A stretch of 64,000 bases of DNA, taken from NCBI GenBank assembly GCA_032358165.1, contig JAALGY010000030.1, forward strand, positions 1,178,001 through 1,242,000, written 5' to 3'. The notes beneath the pieces are model-generated. The model was not told the DNA's origin. It worked only from the letters and a program-made list of their open reading frames with translations, and did no database searches. This stretch comes from Diplosphaera chodatii (taxonomy: Eukaryota; Chlorophyta; Trebouxiophyceae; Prasiolales; Stichococcaceae). The position numbers were made by a program, and so were the translations under genes. Of the stretch, positions 23,925 through 36,040 are shown one piece after another (position 1 is the stretch's first letter; every line of letters starts with the position of its first letter).

Positions 23925-25431
23925 ATGTCCCAGCCTCGTCATGCAATGCCACTGTCAGACCGTCAGGGCGCCAGCTGCGTCTTCTCCTTGCATGCCTCTG
24001 CCTGTGCACGTGCCACAACGGGGACCGCTTTCACGTCATCCGAGAGAGCGGATCTCATGCGCTCCGCTCTGCATGATGTTGAAAGGCAGCTTCAAGACAC
24101 TATCATCACAGGAGAGGTCTCGAATGCGAGGAGTGCTTGTCGAACGCATTCACCACAGGCTGACCTTTCCGTGACTATCCCGATGACGACGCCACAGTTC
24201 TGCGGGCTCCTGCTGGATCATTATGCAGCGACCCACATACAGGCCTGCACACGCAGATGGTTCCGGCATAAAGCTCACGGCAATCGGGTGCGGTGTGCAT
24301 GGTGCTGCTGCTCATCTGCCAACTGCCACTTGCGATGTAATTTATTCGCAGGGTGGGAGCTGACAACAACAGCCTTGCAGGTCCGTGCAGCAAAACACAT
24401 ACAGCGCGCTTGGCGGCAGCCACGTTGGCGGCTGCGTCAGCGCGCTGCACGCCAGCTCCAGCATGCCTGGAAAAGTCATGCCCAGCGTCATACATTCAGA
24501 GCGCTGTCACGTCTCATCAACATCGGGTGAGCGCCCGTGGCGCACCTGACATGTCTGAATTTGCCGAACTTCGGAGGAACTCACGGTGTATGACGCAGGC
24601 AGCAAGCGGAGCCCCGCGTACTGCTCGCATGCATCAACCCAGCAGAGGCAGCGCTGGTGGACTGCGCATCCGGCGTGCACATGCGACTGCGCTTGAGCGG
24701 CAGCACCTGGCCGCCGCGGATGATGTACCGTGTGTATGTGCACAGCACTGTTGCTAACATGATGATGATGGCATCTGGAGTAGCGGCGCCACAGCGTGAG
24801 GGTGAGATGCTATCTAAGGCTTGGGTGCCACTTCAGCGCATGCCTGTTGCTGCAGCACAACAGCCACATCCGACTGCAAGTGCAGCGCTGCTTGCACTGA
24901 CGGTACAGTGTTCTACGTTGCAGCAAGCGGACTGAACGTCTGGCGTGCCGTGCGGATGGACACATCACTGTCCTCAATGATGCAGCAGTGGCGTGCTGCC
25001 CGGACACGCACACACACCCACAAGCCAGACGTGATCTACCCGCCGCTGGTGCCTGCACGACAGCAGGTGGCCAGAGCCCGAGAGGCCCGACAGCACCGCA
25101 TGCTGCAGATGTACCAGCGGCATCGCACAGCGGACCCTGTGACGGATGAGGATGCTGCGCTCGACGACATGCTGGAATGGTGCTCGAAGCTCAGCATTGC
25201 GGACTACTCCGAGTACGCTCGCAATACTGCCTCTATGTTCGAACCCTGCTCAACAAGCATCCACGATCGATCCCTGTGTTGGGTCAACGTATGTAACCAT
25301 TTGTACACTATCCGAACATGAGCTGGCTCGTGCACAGGCGGTGGGACGCGATGGCATGCGTCAGTGCCTCTGACAGCGCCATTATGACAAATGCTGCTCG
25401 GCAAGATGGGACGATCACAGCAGCGGCCTGA
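23925..25431 (+). CDS. IQ-motif protein of the C11orf65/MFI type
   Basis: Divergent from the CID gene by about 130 bases. Two IQ-like helices are visible: AATHIQACTRRWFRHKAHG near 24230 and AAKHIQRAWRQPRWRLRQRA near 24390. A block with NPAEAALVDCASGVHMRLRL then GSTWPPRMMYRVYVHS lies near 24640-24755; human C11orf65 has the same NPKEAELLDAAAG..RFRL...FPP..YYKI layout after its IQ motif. A charged region RQQVARAREARQHRMLQMYQ follows. The end is LDDMLEWCSKLSIADYSE, spliced (GA/GTACGC to GCACAG/GCGGTG) to RWDAMACVSASDSA, matching the human C-terminal 'LNFDEY..SWKEIATS' segment. The stop is at 25429-25431. Family members are known mainly from ciliated lineages and probably bind calmodulin through IQ motifs. 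The start and one or two exons around 24780-24960 are uncertain. Confidence 0.72.
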
Positions 25432-25659
25432 ACATTGCTTGGGTTGGCGACCCGCGGCAGATGAGCGTTGAGGGCCGGGCCCCTGGCCCTGCCAGGATTT
25501 GACTTCGAGAGTACACAAGCTGAAACACAATGCCGTCAGCAAGACAGCATTCTGGGCAATCTGCTGATGGTGCGCAGTCGCTTGCCGGTCACCATGCAAT
25601 CAATGCTGTAAAAATACAAGCCATAAACAAAGACCACGTACTTCGGCACCCGACCCTGC

Positions 25660-28600
25660 CTATTTGCCGTTGTGTGTCGGGCTGGGCTCAAACAGCTGTT
25701 TGAAAGGGTGCGCATGGTCGTGCAGCAACCGTGCTGCCCTCTCAAACTCCCCCCGCAAAAACGTGCAGGTCTGCCGGTCCACTGTACGCCCCAGGTCGTG
25801 CGATGTGTCAAAGGGGTCCTGCGCAGGCGGTTGAAAGCATGTAGCACCGTCCTGGGTGTGGTCGACCAACTACACACATGGTGATCGACGGACTGGCAGC
25901 GAAATAGTGCTCCATGCTATCATCCCATGTCATGCTGTTGAAACCCACCTCAACGCCCACGAGGTGGCGCTCGCTACCAACTCGGCGCGTCCAGCCCTGC
26001 GCAGACGGTGGGGATGCATCGTGTACGACACAGCAGTGGCTGGAGCGACAAGGCTGTTCGAAGGCACGATCAAGCAGCACCCACCTTTTCGTGCTTGGTC
26101 AGCACGCGTCCCGTCCGAATGCTGATCACGTCCCGGCCATAGTTGAAGTCCCAGGCCCAGAATGCGAAGAAGGCGGCCGTCAGCTCCGCCAGCGTCTCCG
26201 TGTTTGCAGCACCGAAGTCCAGTAGGCTGCGCACGTTGTCGTTGTAGTCGCAGCACCAGTTGTCGATGCTCCTGCACCCAGGCCGCGGAGACAGTCGTGC
26301 ACATTCCCTGAAGCCATCAGCGTTCACATGATGACGTGCATGGTGCGGTGAAAGATGCAGCCAAGTCATGCAGGCTCGATGCACACACCGCCTGAAGGTG
26401 GGCTGCATCGCCTGCAGCACTGGCAGCACGGGCGGTGACCGCCGTTGCAGCAGCGCTATGCACATCAGCACATAGCAGTAGCTGCTGAGCGTGCCGCGGT
26501 ATGCATCGTTCGTGTTCCTCGCCTGCAGACATTCATTTCCGAGCTTTGTCAGGAAAGCTGCAACCAAGCTTCAGCATGCGCCGCTTCAGGCAGTCTGCAC
26601 AAGCACGCTGCATCAGAATGCCCCTGTGCACCCCACCTTTGCCCATGCTTTGATGACAAACACCAGCTGCGCCAACCGGCCATCAATTGCGGCGTAGTCC
26701 GCCAGCAACTTTGTGTTTGTGACCGCCAGGTGGTTGTTTACAGTGATGTCGACCTGCACGCTGAATGCTCCACTGAGTGGTGGTGCCAACAGCCAAACTC
26801 GATGACATACTGGAGCAGATGAGATGTGTATGATTGCCTGTGGCAGGAGAAGGTGCTGTGCATCGCGCACTACGAATAGCTGGGCAATGCACACCTTGAT
26901 TGCGCCGTGCGGGTGGCGATACTCGAACTTGACGACTGGGATGCGTGCCTTGGTAAGGCACAGCAGCTCCTGCATGCCAGCGGCCTCCATCAGCTGTGCC
27001 ACCTCCGCCACGACCGCCGCCTGCGCTTTTGCAACGCAAGTGATGAGCAACTTAAGTCTGTGCGGTGGTGTAGGGCAACCTGTTTGCTTGCATCACATGC
27101 TGTTGGCGACTCCGGCAGGTCATGCGCAGTGTACATCATTGCTGCAGGGCAGCGTTGTTGTGACAGGGCTCAGCACAGCTGCACATGTGGCTACCTTGTC
27201 TACTGCGGAGGGCAGGTCCAGCGAGATGTCCAGGTCGTTGCTGCTGCGCAGGTTGAGCCGCGTGGCGGTCGACCCGAACAGGTGCACCTGCGCTCCCGGC
27301 CACCGCGCCTGCGCTCGTGACCATGCCTGGTGACATCATAGTGTCTGCGCTGATCTTGCGGGCATGCTGGCAGCGTGCTCCAGGAAGACTGTGTTGCAGA
27401 AGTACGATACGCATCTGTATGCAACACACAGCCTCCAGCGTCATGTGTGTTGCTGCTCTGTGGCAACTGGACATACCCGCAGCAGCTGCCGCACGGAATC
27501 AAATGCGGATGCCTGCTGCGCACGCTCCTCAGGCGACGGCTGCAGCCGCTGGACTAGCTGCAGAAGATCCTCGTTGAGTTTCGGCACATCTCCCTGCAGC
27601 CGCCTCCTGCATCCGCAGCATGAGAAGCAAGTATGTTTAAGTACAAATTGTCTTGTGCAGCATGCTGTTACCACCGTCATGATGTGACACGGACACCGGC
27701 GTAGATGGCTGCTGTACATGCTAAGGTTGCTGATAGCACATTGGCGTTTGGCCTCGGCCAGACCCACCTGGCCCTGGGGTTTCGGCGAATGGGCGAAGAC
27801 TGGCGTTCCTGTTGTGGAGGCATTTGCAGGCTGTGCATCTGCTGCAGGGCCGCCGGCTGCTGCTGCTGCTGCTGCTGTGGCAGCGGCGGCAGCAGTGGTG
27901 TAGGCTGCGGCTGCCGCTGCGGCTGCGGGTGCACCTGGGCATCAGCGGCGACGCGCAGCAGTTGCTGCTGTAACTCAGGATACCGCTGTAGCACTTCCAC
28001 CAGCGCAGCCTGCTGATCCGGCTGCTGGAGCGCATGCAGCAGCGCCTGCCGCTGCTCAGCCTCTCGTTGCTCAGCCTGCACCTGCATATCCTGCTCGTGC
28101 TGTGCCACCTGCTGCTGCTGCAGCTGTGATGCGACCAGCATCTGCTGGCTCTGCTGCTCTGGCGGACCCACTGCAGGCCCAGGGTTGGGCACCAGCGTGC
28201 TGTTCTGTTGCTGCTGATGTGTGAGGGGCCACTCATGGCGCTCTTGGTGATGCTGTGGCCGCGCTGGCTGCGGATCGGCTGCATATGCACTGTCGCCCTG
28301 ATGCTGCGAAGGCTGCAGCGAGCACACTGCTTGCTGCTGTTGGTGCTGGGGCTGCATTTGATACTGGGGCTGGCCGTGCAGCCGACCAATCTGGTGAGAT
28401 TGCTGCTGAGGCATAGTTGGTGGCTGCTGACGCTGCTGATACTGCTGCAGTGCAATGTGACCTAGACCAAGCCGCTGCAGATCCGAGGGGATGGATGGGG
28501 TCTCCTCCGCCTGATCAGAGGCCCCTTGCATAGCTGCCTGTACATGGTGTGGCTGGTAGCTGTTGCACCGGATGTCATGCTGCTGATTTGCTGGCTGAAA

Positions 28601-29176
28601 GTGTGATTGATGGTGGATGTCCTGATGAGCCTGCTGCTGCTGCTGCTGCCGCTGATGCTGGTGCACCCCCGCAGGCCCAAGATTGAGGCGCTGTAGGTCC
28701 GTGCCGAGCTCCGAGGGGTCCCCCACGCCAGGCAGGTGCACGTCAGCCGACATTGGCTGCTGCCGTAAGCCGCTGCTGTAATGCCGCTCCAATGCGTTTG
28801 GTTCTGCAGGGGTCTGAGCTGAATGACGCTGGTCTGGCGCTGCCAGCTCCTGCCGGGCAGCCTGTAGCCCGCCAAACCCTGGCGGCGGCTGCCTGCCACT
28901 GCCCAACATTACGCTGCCCAATGCCTGTGCCTGGGTGCCCAGATGCAGTTGCTGCGCGAAGCCTGGTGGGGCGCCTCGTGCAGCATTGGCTGGGCTGGCA
29001 GCCGTGGCGTTTGCTGCCACAGCAGCGGCAGCTGTTGTTGCCTGGGAGGCATTTGCATGCTGGTGCTGCAACGGCACATCAGAGTATTGCCACAGCTGAT
29101 CACCACCCCACAAGCTGTCTTGTGAAGAGCCTTCCATAGCGCGAAGAGGGGGGAATGCCTCGGCTCCTCCCGTCAT
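25660..29176 (-). CDS. URT1: UTP:RNA uridylyltransferase (URT1/HESO1 type)
   Basis: Adds uridines to the 3' ends of RNAs, in plants mainly deadenylated mRNAs. A first exon encodes a Gln-rich disordered tail of about 490 residues with two PPGF motifs (residues about 70-73 and 98-101). The catalytic core follows: VHLFGSTATRLNLRSSNDLD has the GS of the nucleotidyltransferase fold and the DxD pair (DLDISLDL). The third catalytic aspartate is in VDITVNNHLAVTNT. The PAP-associated part has SSYCYVLMCIALLQ, FFAFWAWDFNYGRDVISIRTG and the closing block DPFDTSHDLGRTVDRQT, continuing LRGEFERAARLL. The His in DTSHDLGR corresponds to the residue that favours UTP over ATP in Cid1-type enzymes. Stop at 25660-25662. 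Start at 29176 is the first Met of an open frame. Confidence 0.92.
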
Positions 29177-29938
29177 GGCCTACGGACGCCAATGTCATCT
29201 TGAGGGCCACATACACTGTGCCATGTTCCAACCACCAGACAACGCTGCGCATAGTGATTGCGAACAGCAATCACGACCTTACAAGGCACATGGCCGGTGT
29301 TACCTATGAATGAGAGTCCATCCAGGGATGTGGAGAGCTTGTTGCAGAGTGCGCGACCGCCGTTACAGTGACGCCGGACAGCGTGTCCAACTTCGCTGGG
29401 TTTCAGTCGGTTTTGCACGCATTCTCCTCAACGCGATTCGGTGCTCTGTCACATGATGAGTACAGCTGGTCGTTCACGCCCAGCTTGCTGTGGGCAGCTC
29501 ATGGTGAAAACTCATGCAGCTCCTCAGCCACAACGGCAGCACGCGGTTGCTGTCAGCCTGTCATCCTTTGTGATTTGCTTCACGATCAATGTGTAACAGC
29601 GCGCGATATGTGCGAACTGCACATTGCAGCAGCAGTACAGCTCCATGCTGCTGCAGGGTGGGCGATCTCAACTGTTGCCTGTGGTGAGCGGGGCCTGCAG
29701 CTAACAGCCTGCTGTGGGTGCTGCTTGCTGCTGGTCGCTGTACTGGCAGTGCAACGTCTCAGAATGTGCTCGAGCATCCCACTTAACAACGCTTGCTTTG
29801 CAGGTGCGGCGTCTCAACTGAGCAGTGCTGTGTCTGCATGAGCGGTCCCAAAACCCGATTGCGCCACCAGAGGCAGTGCAATACTAACCCCAACCCAAAA
29901 CCTGCTGCTAGCCTCAGGCAACACGACCACCGAACTCT
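29177..29938. other. Intergenic region between two minus-strand genes
   Basis: About 760 bases containing the PsbY 3' UTR and the promoter/5' UTR of the uridylyltransferase gene. No supported coding exon, RNA gene or repeat was seen. Confidence 0.4.
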
Positions 29939-31574
29939 TCAGCGCAGCCGCATGTTGTCAACCTGGTTCTTGGCGCCCTCGTAGATGTTGAACAGGACCC
30001 AGCCGACGACCGGCTGCAGGTGCATAAACATGCCATGAACATCACATCACTCAAACTGTTTCGTTGACCAAACATCACACATGTGCGAAAGGCTGGGAGT
30101 GCAAAACAAAGGCTGGGACTCGGTGCTCGGTGCTCACCACGAAGACCGTTGCGATGATGCCGACGCGGTTGTCGTTGACCTTCTGCGCTGCCTCGACAAT
30201 CGCCTCGGCGGCATCGGCGTTCTGGGCTGCCAGCATGGAGGCGGCTGTGAGGCCCAAGCCGACAGCGACGCTGCGCTTGGCTCCCGTGTTCTTCTTCTTC
30301 GACGCCGTCTCGTTCAGCTGGTTCAGGGCCGGGCCGCCGATGTTGAAGAGCACCTGGCAAGTCCAGGTGTTCCCATTGAGCTCCCAAATATCGACTGGAG
30401 GCTCAGAGAATATGCTTCAAAATACAAATGTCAGCAGGACACATGCAGCTGGACGTGTTCGCAGTCGCCAGCGAGGCAGGGCAACAGCGAGCTCACCCAG
30501 CCTACAACCGGGGCGAACAGGAGCAGGATGGCGCCGATGCGGTTATCACCAGCTGCCACCTGAGCAGGTTGCCGAGAGGCTCAGCAGAGGTACCATAAAT
30601 TTGTTTCTAGCCGTGAATGAGCGACGCAGCCATTGTGCTTGTCCGCACTACTGTAACAGCTGCAAAGGCATGTTGCCACCTGCGCGACCTCAGCAGCGTC
30701 TGCGCTCTGTGCTGCCAGCAGGGAGGCAGCTGTGAGGCCCAGGCCGGCTGCCACGCTGCGCTTGGCGAGCTTGTTCTTCTGCGCGGTGTCGTTCAGCTGG
30801 TTCAGCGCCGGGCCGCCGATGTTGAACAGCACCTGTGCGATTGGGACACTGCCGTCAGCCTGCAATATCAGTTGGGGAGCGCAATCCAATGCAACAGCGC
30901 GGGGCAACCGCAATTATTTAATTTCGCCACACAAAGATCATCAGGTGCAGATACTGCACAATAGCAGACGTACCCAGCCCACGACCGGGGCGAACAGCAG
31001 GGCAATGGCACCGATGCGGTTGTCGCCAGCGGCGATCTGACCCAGCTCAGTTGCTGCGGCGGCATTGCCAGCTGACATGAAGGAGCCCACCAGCGTGCTG
31101 AGCGCAACCGCTTGCACGGCCTTGTTCTGCAAGGGAAGGACACGACTCAACCGTTTATGCACTTGCTCGCGTGCAAGTAGCCTATAATGCAGTTGCAATC
31201 GGACTAGGGTCGGTACAGCGGCATGCTGCGTTGCTGACGGCGCCATGCCTGATCAGACTATCTACAGTAGCATCTGCGTCGTGGAATTAATCATGTGGAG
31301 CGGCCTGCAGTAGGGTTGATTGCAGCCAGCTGCACGCGCTGGAGGAGCGACCGCCTTATCTGGGCTGAGCTGCGCACTAGCCGCAAGCTGGAGGGTGGGG
31401 CACGCCGTTTCAGGTCACCAGCCTCACCTGCATGCCCTCGGAGCTCTGCACGGCCTGCGTGCGCGGCGCCAGGCGCACTGCGCTGCGGCTAGCGGAGCGG
31501 AATGGCAGTGCTGGAGCCCTGCCCAGCACCGCTGGCCGCACCACCTTCGACGACATCATGGTCGCGGCAGCCAT
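29939..31574 (-). CDS. PSBY: Photosystem II PsbY precursor with three PsbY units
   Basis: Six exons, all phase 0: 31428-31574, 30974-31126, 30680-30832, 30497-30559, 30138-30353 and 29939-30013, 268 residues. Exon 1 is a chloroplast transit peptide (MAAATMMSSKVVRPAVLGRA). Then come three units, each a lumenal signal-like hydrophobic stretch ending in Ala-rich cleavage sites (SFMSAGNAAAA; LTAASLLAAQSADAAE; LTAASMLAAQNADAAE) and a PsbY membrane helix. The helices are DNRIGAIALLFAPVVGW, DNRIGAILLLFAPVVGW and DNRVGIIATVFVPVVGW, each continuing VLFNI. The first two are followed by GGPALNQLN, the last by YEGAKNQVDNM. PsbY is a small peripheral PSII subunit near cytochrome b559; land-plant precursors yield two mature chains, this one could yield three. 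An upstream in-frame Met lies at 31598. Confidence 0.95.
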
Positions 31575-31944
31575 CTTGAAGCTCTGGTGAGCAAGCACGG
31601 TGTTGGTGGCGGGGCGCGGGCTGTGCGTCAGAGGCTTCGGCTTGTGCGATTTGCCTCAGATTTCGCCTCACCTCGTCGACCCTTGCCACTGGGACATAAA
31701 GCCCTAGCTTCGATCTGGGCGCTTGCCTCCTCCGACATGCAACATGCATCTACAAGTGCCAGCAGTGCATGTGCCCTTGTCACATCCCACACGTCGCTGT
31801 GCTGCATTGCGAGTGTGAGCAAGCACATGACACACCAATGGGTGGCGTGGTGTTGCAGGCGGAGTCGAATGCCAAGTCGAGTCATAGGCGTTTTGCACAG
31901 GAGAACCTGAAATGCATCGGTATGGGCCGTGACCAACAATCCTC
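31575..31944. other. Divergent promoter region, PsbY and seipin
   Basis: About 370 bases between the two start codons. It should contain both promoters and 5' UTRs; no core element was identified with confidence. Confidence 0.4.
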
Positions 31945-34359
31945 ATGAGCTTGAGAGAGGCATCTCCGGAAGCTGCTGGATCCAACCCATCCGCAGGCTT
32001 ACGTGCACAGCCCAGTGTAGGGCTGCCCTCGGCGCAAGTCCGCGAGGACACACCTAAGGTGTGTGGGTGCGTGCAATGGCAAATGGGCTACAACAGGCGC
32101 TTTGTTCCCTCTCCTTCCTATCAACACTGTCACCTATGTAATGTGCACCGGTTGTACTTCTCACGTTCATGCTGCTGCTTGTGTTTTGATATGCATGTCG
32201 TGATGATGTCTTCACAGCAGCAAACGGAGCCAGGATGGTCGCCGTGGCGGTTGGTCCGCACAATGCGGTCTGCCGCGCTGCTGGCGGCCACGCTGTCGTG
32301 CGGCGCGGCTGCATGCCTGGGCGTGGCGCTACTGGTGTTCCTGTTCGTCGCCCGCACCTTTGCACCCGCCAGCGCACACATCGTGCGGCCGCTCTACTTT
32401 GACTACAATGCGGCGGAGGCCACCGCCACCGTCAGCCTGCTGGCCTCGCAGCGCGCCACGCTGTACACACACACTCTGCATGAGCTGAACCACAAGGTGA
32501 GTTGGGTGTGCACCTGCGTGACCTCCAGGAAGTTCCATTGGTCAGCGGGCACCGCACATGCTGGTTACTGGTGTCTAGCAGGATGTGGCGTCTGTGCGCG
32601 ACCACCTGCACATGTAGGCAGCAGGCGCAGTGATGCCAATATCTCATATTTCGTGTGCAGAACATCAGCGTGCCACATTCAAAGGAGCGGTTCCTGCCGC
32701 CGGGAGAGCAGATCACGCTGTGGCTTGAGTTGCAGCTTCCTGACACGAGCCAGTATGACATATTCCAGGTGAGGATTGCCATGATGACACTTGACTGTGC
32801 TTTCACAAGGCCTTGCCAAATAGCTTACCTGGGCAAAGGGTAACAGCTGTGTTCAGGTGGCGAAAAGCATCGAACCTCCGGAGGTATGTGCTGCCGCAGG
32901 CGGTAGGCGAGTTACGGTCAGTTGACGCCCGTCTTGCTGCCAAGTCCAGCAGACCAGTGCTGCCGAAGCCCCGCCCTGCAGCAATTGCCCTGGCCAGAAG
33001 TATAGCAACACTGCCACTTGCGGTCGTTGGGCTCTGGCATGAGTATACCAACATGCAGGTGCGGGTCATGCTGCAGGGTCGCAGTTTGCAACCCCCAGTA
33101 TGCACAGCATATTGTGGCCGATTCTGAGCGCTCACTCTGACATTGGGTATCAGACGCTAGTTGTTCATGTCCCGGCGACGCAGGTGACGCTCTTTGAGCG
33201 GTACCGAGAGCGTGAGGACCCGCCCTTTGCTGTGTTTCTGTGCCGGCTGCGGGGACGGGCGGCAAGCGAGCTGCCGCCGCCAGTGGCTCACGCAGCAATG
33301 CACATCCGGCTGCATCTGGGCATCCTACGTCGCATGCTGTATTGGGTGCGGCAAGGGCTGCATGCCTGATCAGCACTGTGCTGTGATCACAGCGTTTTGC
33401 TTTACCATTTTGTCTGTGAGAAGAAACGCTTCGACTTCTATGAACACTTGAGCGCAGCACCATGATGAAGGTGCAACTTGGGTCATGTTTATCCGAAAAG
33501 TCATGTACTGTGCTTTTGCTTGGTAGCTCACATCGACTGGGCATCATGCAGCTGCGGCCGGGTTTCTGGGCGACGCTGTGGCTCTCGCTGGTCGGGCTGG
33601 CCGCAACGCTGGGCGGCTCAGGGTTGGCGCTCGTCTTTGCAGCACTGTGGCTGTACTCAATGTCCAGCGGCGGCGGTCAGCCCAGCCGGCCCGAGGCTGA
33701 GCCGCCCGGCACCCCACCCCTCAGCACCGAAAGCAGCGTTGACGGCATGTCAGGTGCGGTGCTGCTGCCGCTCCAGCCGCAGGCGGTGGCAAACAACGGT
33801 CTGGCTTTCACACTGCAACAGAATGGGAAGGTGGCTGGTGGATACTCGATGAGAGGCTGCCTGCATGTGCAGCCCCTGCCCAACACCCTCACTGACTGAG
33901 GCATCCTGCACAGCAGGTGAGCTGTCGGCAGACTCGGATGAGGCGAGCCCGCTGGCGGGGTCGCCGCAGGAGGCGGATGAGTTCGAGGTGACGGACGCCG
34001 ACCTGGATTTTTCGCTGCTCAGCCCCCGGGAGGCTGCAGCCAAGCGCTTCGTGTCACCAGGGTGCGCCACCCGGGCCGCGCACATGGCATGCAGGGTCAA
34101 CACGGCAGCTGCTCTTTGAGCTCAAGTCGGCAGTGTTTGCAACCTGGATTGCTGCATCTGCTTGGTGCACACCGTCTGCTGCCCAGCTCGACCTGTGCAA
34201 CATACATTACATGCTTGTGCAAACTGCTGCAGGCGCCGGAGTATCATAGAGGATGTGCCGGCAGCATCGCTGCAAGCGACACCTGCAGCATCGCCCGTGC
34301 GTTCAACGCGTGGGATCGGCGGGCTATGGGGCTTCACCACTCCCAAGAAGCGACGATGA
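31945..34359 (+). CDS. Seipin, lipid-droplet biogenesis protein of the ER
   Basis: Seipin forms ring oligomers at ER-lipid droplet contacts. Exon 1 (31945-32058) probably joins at phase 0 to an exon at 32218. This gives TEPGWSPWRLVRTMRSAALL and a membrane helix (LSCGAAACLGVALLVFLFVA), then SAHIVRPLYFDYNAAEATATV, the family's ER-lumenal start. Lumenal exons follow with FLPPGEQITLWLELQLPDT, then SQYDIFQ, SSRPVLPKPRPAAIALARSI, and VTLFERYREREDPPFAVF. The second helix is FWATLWLSLVGLAATLGGSG. The cytosolic tail is acidic and Ser-rich (SADSDEASPLAGSPQEADEF). The last junction is phase 2 and gives FVSPGRRSIIEDVP; the end is GFTTPKKRR. Initiation at 32203 or 32206 instead of 31945 cannot be excluded because the frame is open. 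Confidence 0.85.
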
Positions 34360-34677
34360 CACGCCGATGCCTGGCAGATGTTGGTGCCACACGACCAGCG
34401 CATTCTTTCCTGTAAGTAAGTAGCCAGCCCCGATGGCTCTGGTGTCTTGGCAGCAGTTGCTGGAACAAGGTATGCTTGCCATGTGCATGTATGTGTGTGT
34501 AGGAAGTGTTTTGTCGAGATGTGAATAGCTTAATGCAACTTTTGCACGGTTGTGCATTGTTGCCCATCAGCAGCAACAACTTGTAGTGCCGACATATAGT
34601 CTGCCATAGTCTGTCATAGTCCAATCAAAATCGACGATGCGCCCTATGAGAGCTACCAATCAACGGCTGCACGCATT
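34360..34677. other. Convergent intergenic region
   Basis: About 320 bases holding the 3' UTRs of seipin (plus) and the Dabb protein (minus). Nothing else was seen. Confidence 0.5.
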
Positions 34678-35850
34678 TCACTTGTCAGTCACCTGAAGCG
34701 GCGGTGCCCGCTGCTGTTGTCGCTCTGCTTGGAGCAGCTCGCAAGTGACAGTCATTACCGCAGCGGTCGGTGCTCTGGCGTCTCCTGTCAAGGTTGCTTT
34801 GTATGGCGCAGACTCCACGAACCAGCGCAGCTGCTGCCGAGTAGGGAAGCGCACCATCAGTGCCTGCTCCATGCTGCCCCTGCTGGCAGCCTGTGCCGAT
34901 ACAGACATGTCCATGTCTGAGAAATCTTCAAGCGAACCAAGCGGGCAGGAAGATAGGCACTGTCACCAGTGCAGACTGAACAGGGAGTGGAGATCAAGAC
35001 TACAGCTAGATGCCGTGCTCTGTTGATCTGCACACCTGCTGCTGCCATGTGCGCCGCACGACGGTGCCCACGGACGCCTGCAGTGCTTCGCTTCGCGATT
35101 CCTTTGCAAAAGCTGCCAGTCGCTGCGTGAATGCATAGGCGGCATCGATGCCCGCCTGCTCGCCTGAGGTCGGCTGCAGCACCAGCAGCAGCTCAGCGCC
35201 GCTCTCCCACTCGCTGCCCTTCCGGAACATGGAGTGCATATCCTTCTCAATCTCTGCCTGCAGCATGTGCATGCACAACAAATTAGCCGCTCATCGTGAA
35301 GTAAAAACGGGGCCTGGTGCAGAACAACATGTGCACTCCTGTGCATATGCAGCAGCCTCAGAAGATGAACACCTGCAGGAGGATTTCTTCATAATTGCCG
35401 GCAACTGATAGGACCTGAGCGCAGAAAGCCTCCTGCCAGAGGGGGTGCTGTTGGAACCTTGTGGCATGGTCAAGGCTGGTGAACCGCATGTGCAATGCAT
35501 GAGTGGCGCCTGCATGCATGTGCGCAGACGTTAGCCCCTGCATGATGTAGATGGTAGATGGTACCACAGTGCAAAGCGATTGTGTGCTGCGCATACAGCT
35601 CGGCAAGACGCATATGCATGGGTGCACCTGTGCCGTGTAAGAAGGCTGGCTCCTGCAGCACCGAGCCGCCGAATGCACACAGGCAGCCGGGCAGCATGAA
35701 CTGCAGGGCCCACAGGGCCTCGAGTGCTGCCAGTGCCTGTTCTGGCTGGCAGCTCGCCTTCAGCTGGAAGCTGAGCAGGTACTCGCATACCGACACTGTC
35801 TGCTGCTCAGCGTGTGGTGCATCTGTGCCTGCCGCTGCTGCACAGGCATG
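34678..35850 (-). CDS. Protein with two Dabb (stress-responsive A/B barrel) domains
   Basis: First domain: VCEYLLSFQLKASCQPEQAL, then ALEALWALQFMLPGCLCAFG, a phase-1 splice, THALHMRFTSLDHATRFQQH and PLWQEAFCAQV. This is the Dabb order: opening strand, helix, 'PG' turn, 'H...MRF.S......Y..HP'. Second, more diverged domain: AELLLVLQPTSGEQAGIDAA, YAFTQRLAAFAKESRSEA, then MEQALMVRFPTRQQLRWFV and VMTVTCELL. Stop at 34678-34680. Dabb proteins are small ferredoxin-like barrels with roles from polyketide cyclases to stress proteins, and no specific reaction can be assigned. The 5' end is unresolved: the only in-frame Met upstream (36102) overlaps the SRP19 3' coding end, so a short upstream exon is likely near 35890-35980. 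Confidence 0.7.
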
Positions 35851-36040
35851 CCGTGGAGACCTCTGCTGCCAGGAGCTATGGCTGCCTACCGGCAGTGCGC
35901 TGCTGGCTGCTGGAGACGCTGCTGCTGCATGTGCAGCCACTGTGGTCGCCCGGCAGTGGCCGTGCCGCCGACCTGCATCTTGCTGCGGGCACGCGGAAAC
36001 GGAATTGCGGCAGGCGGCGCCAGGCTGCGGGCTGGGGCCG

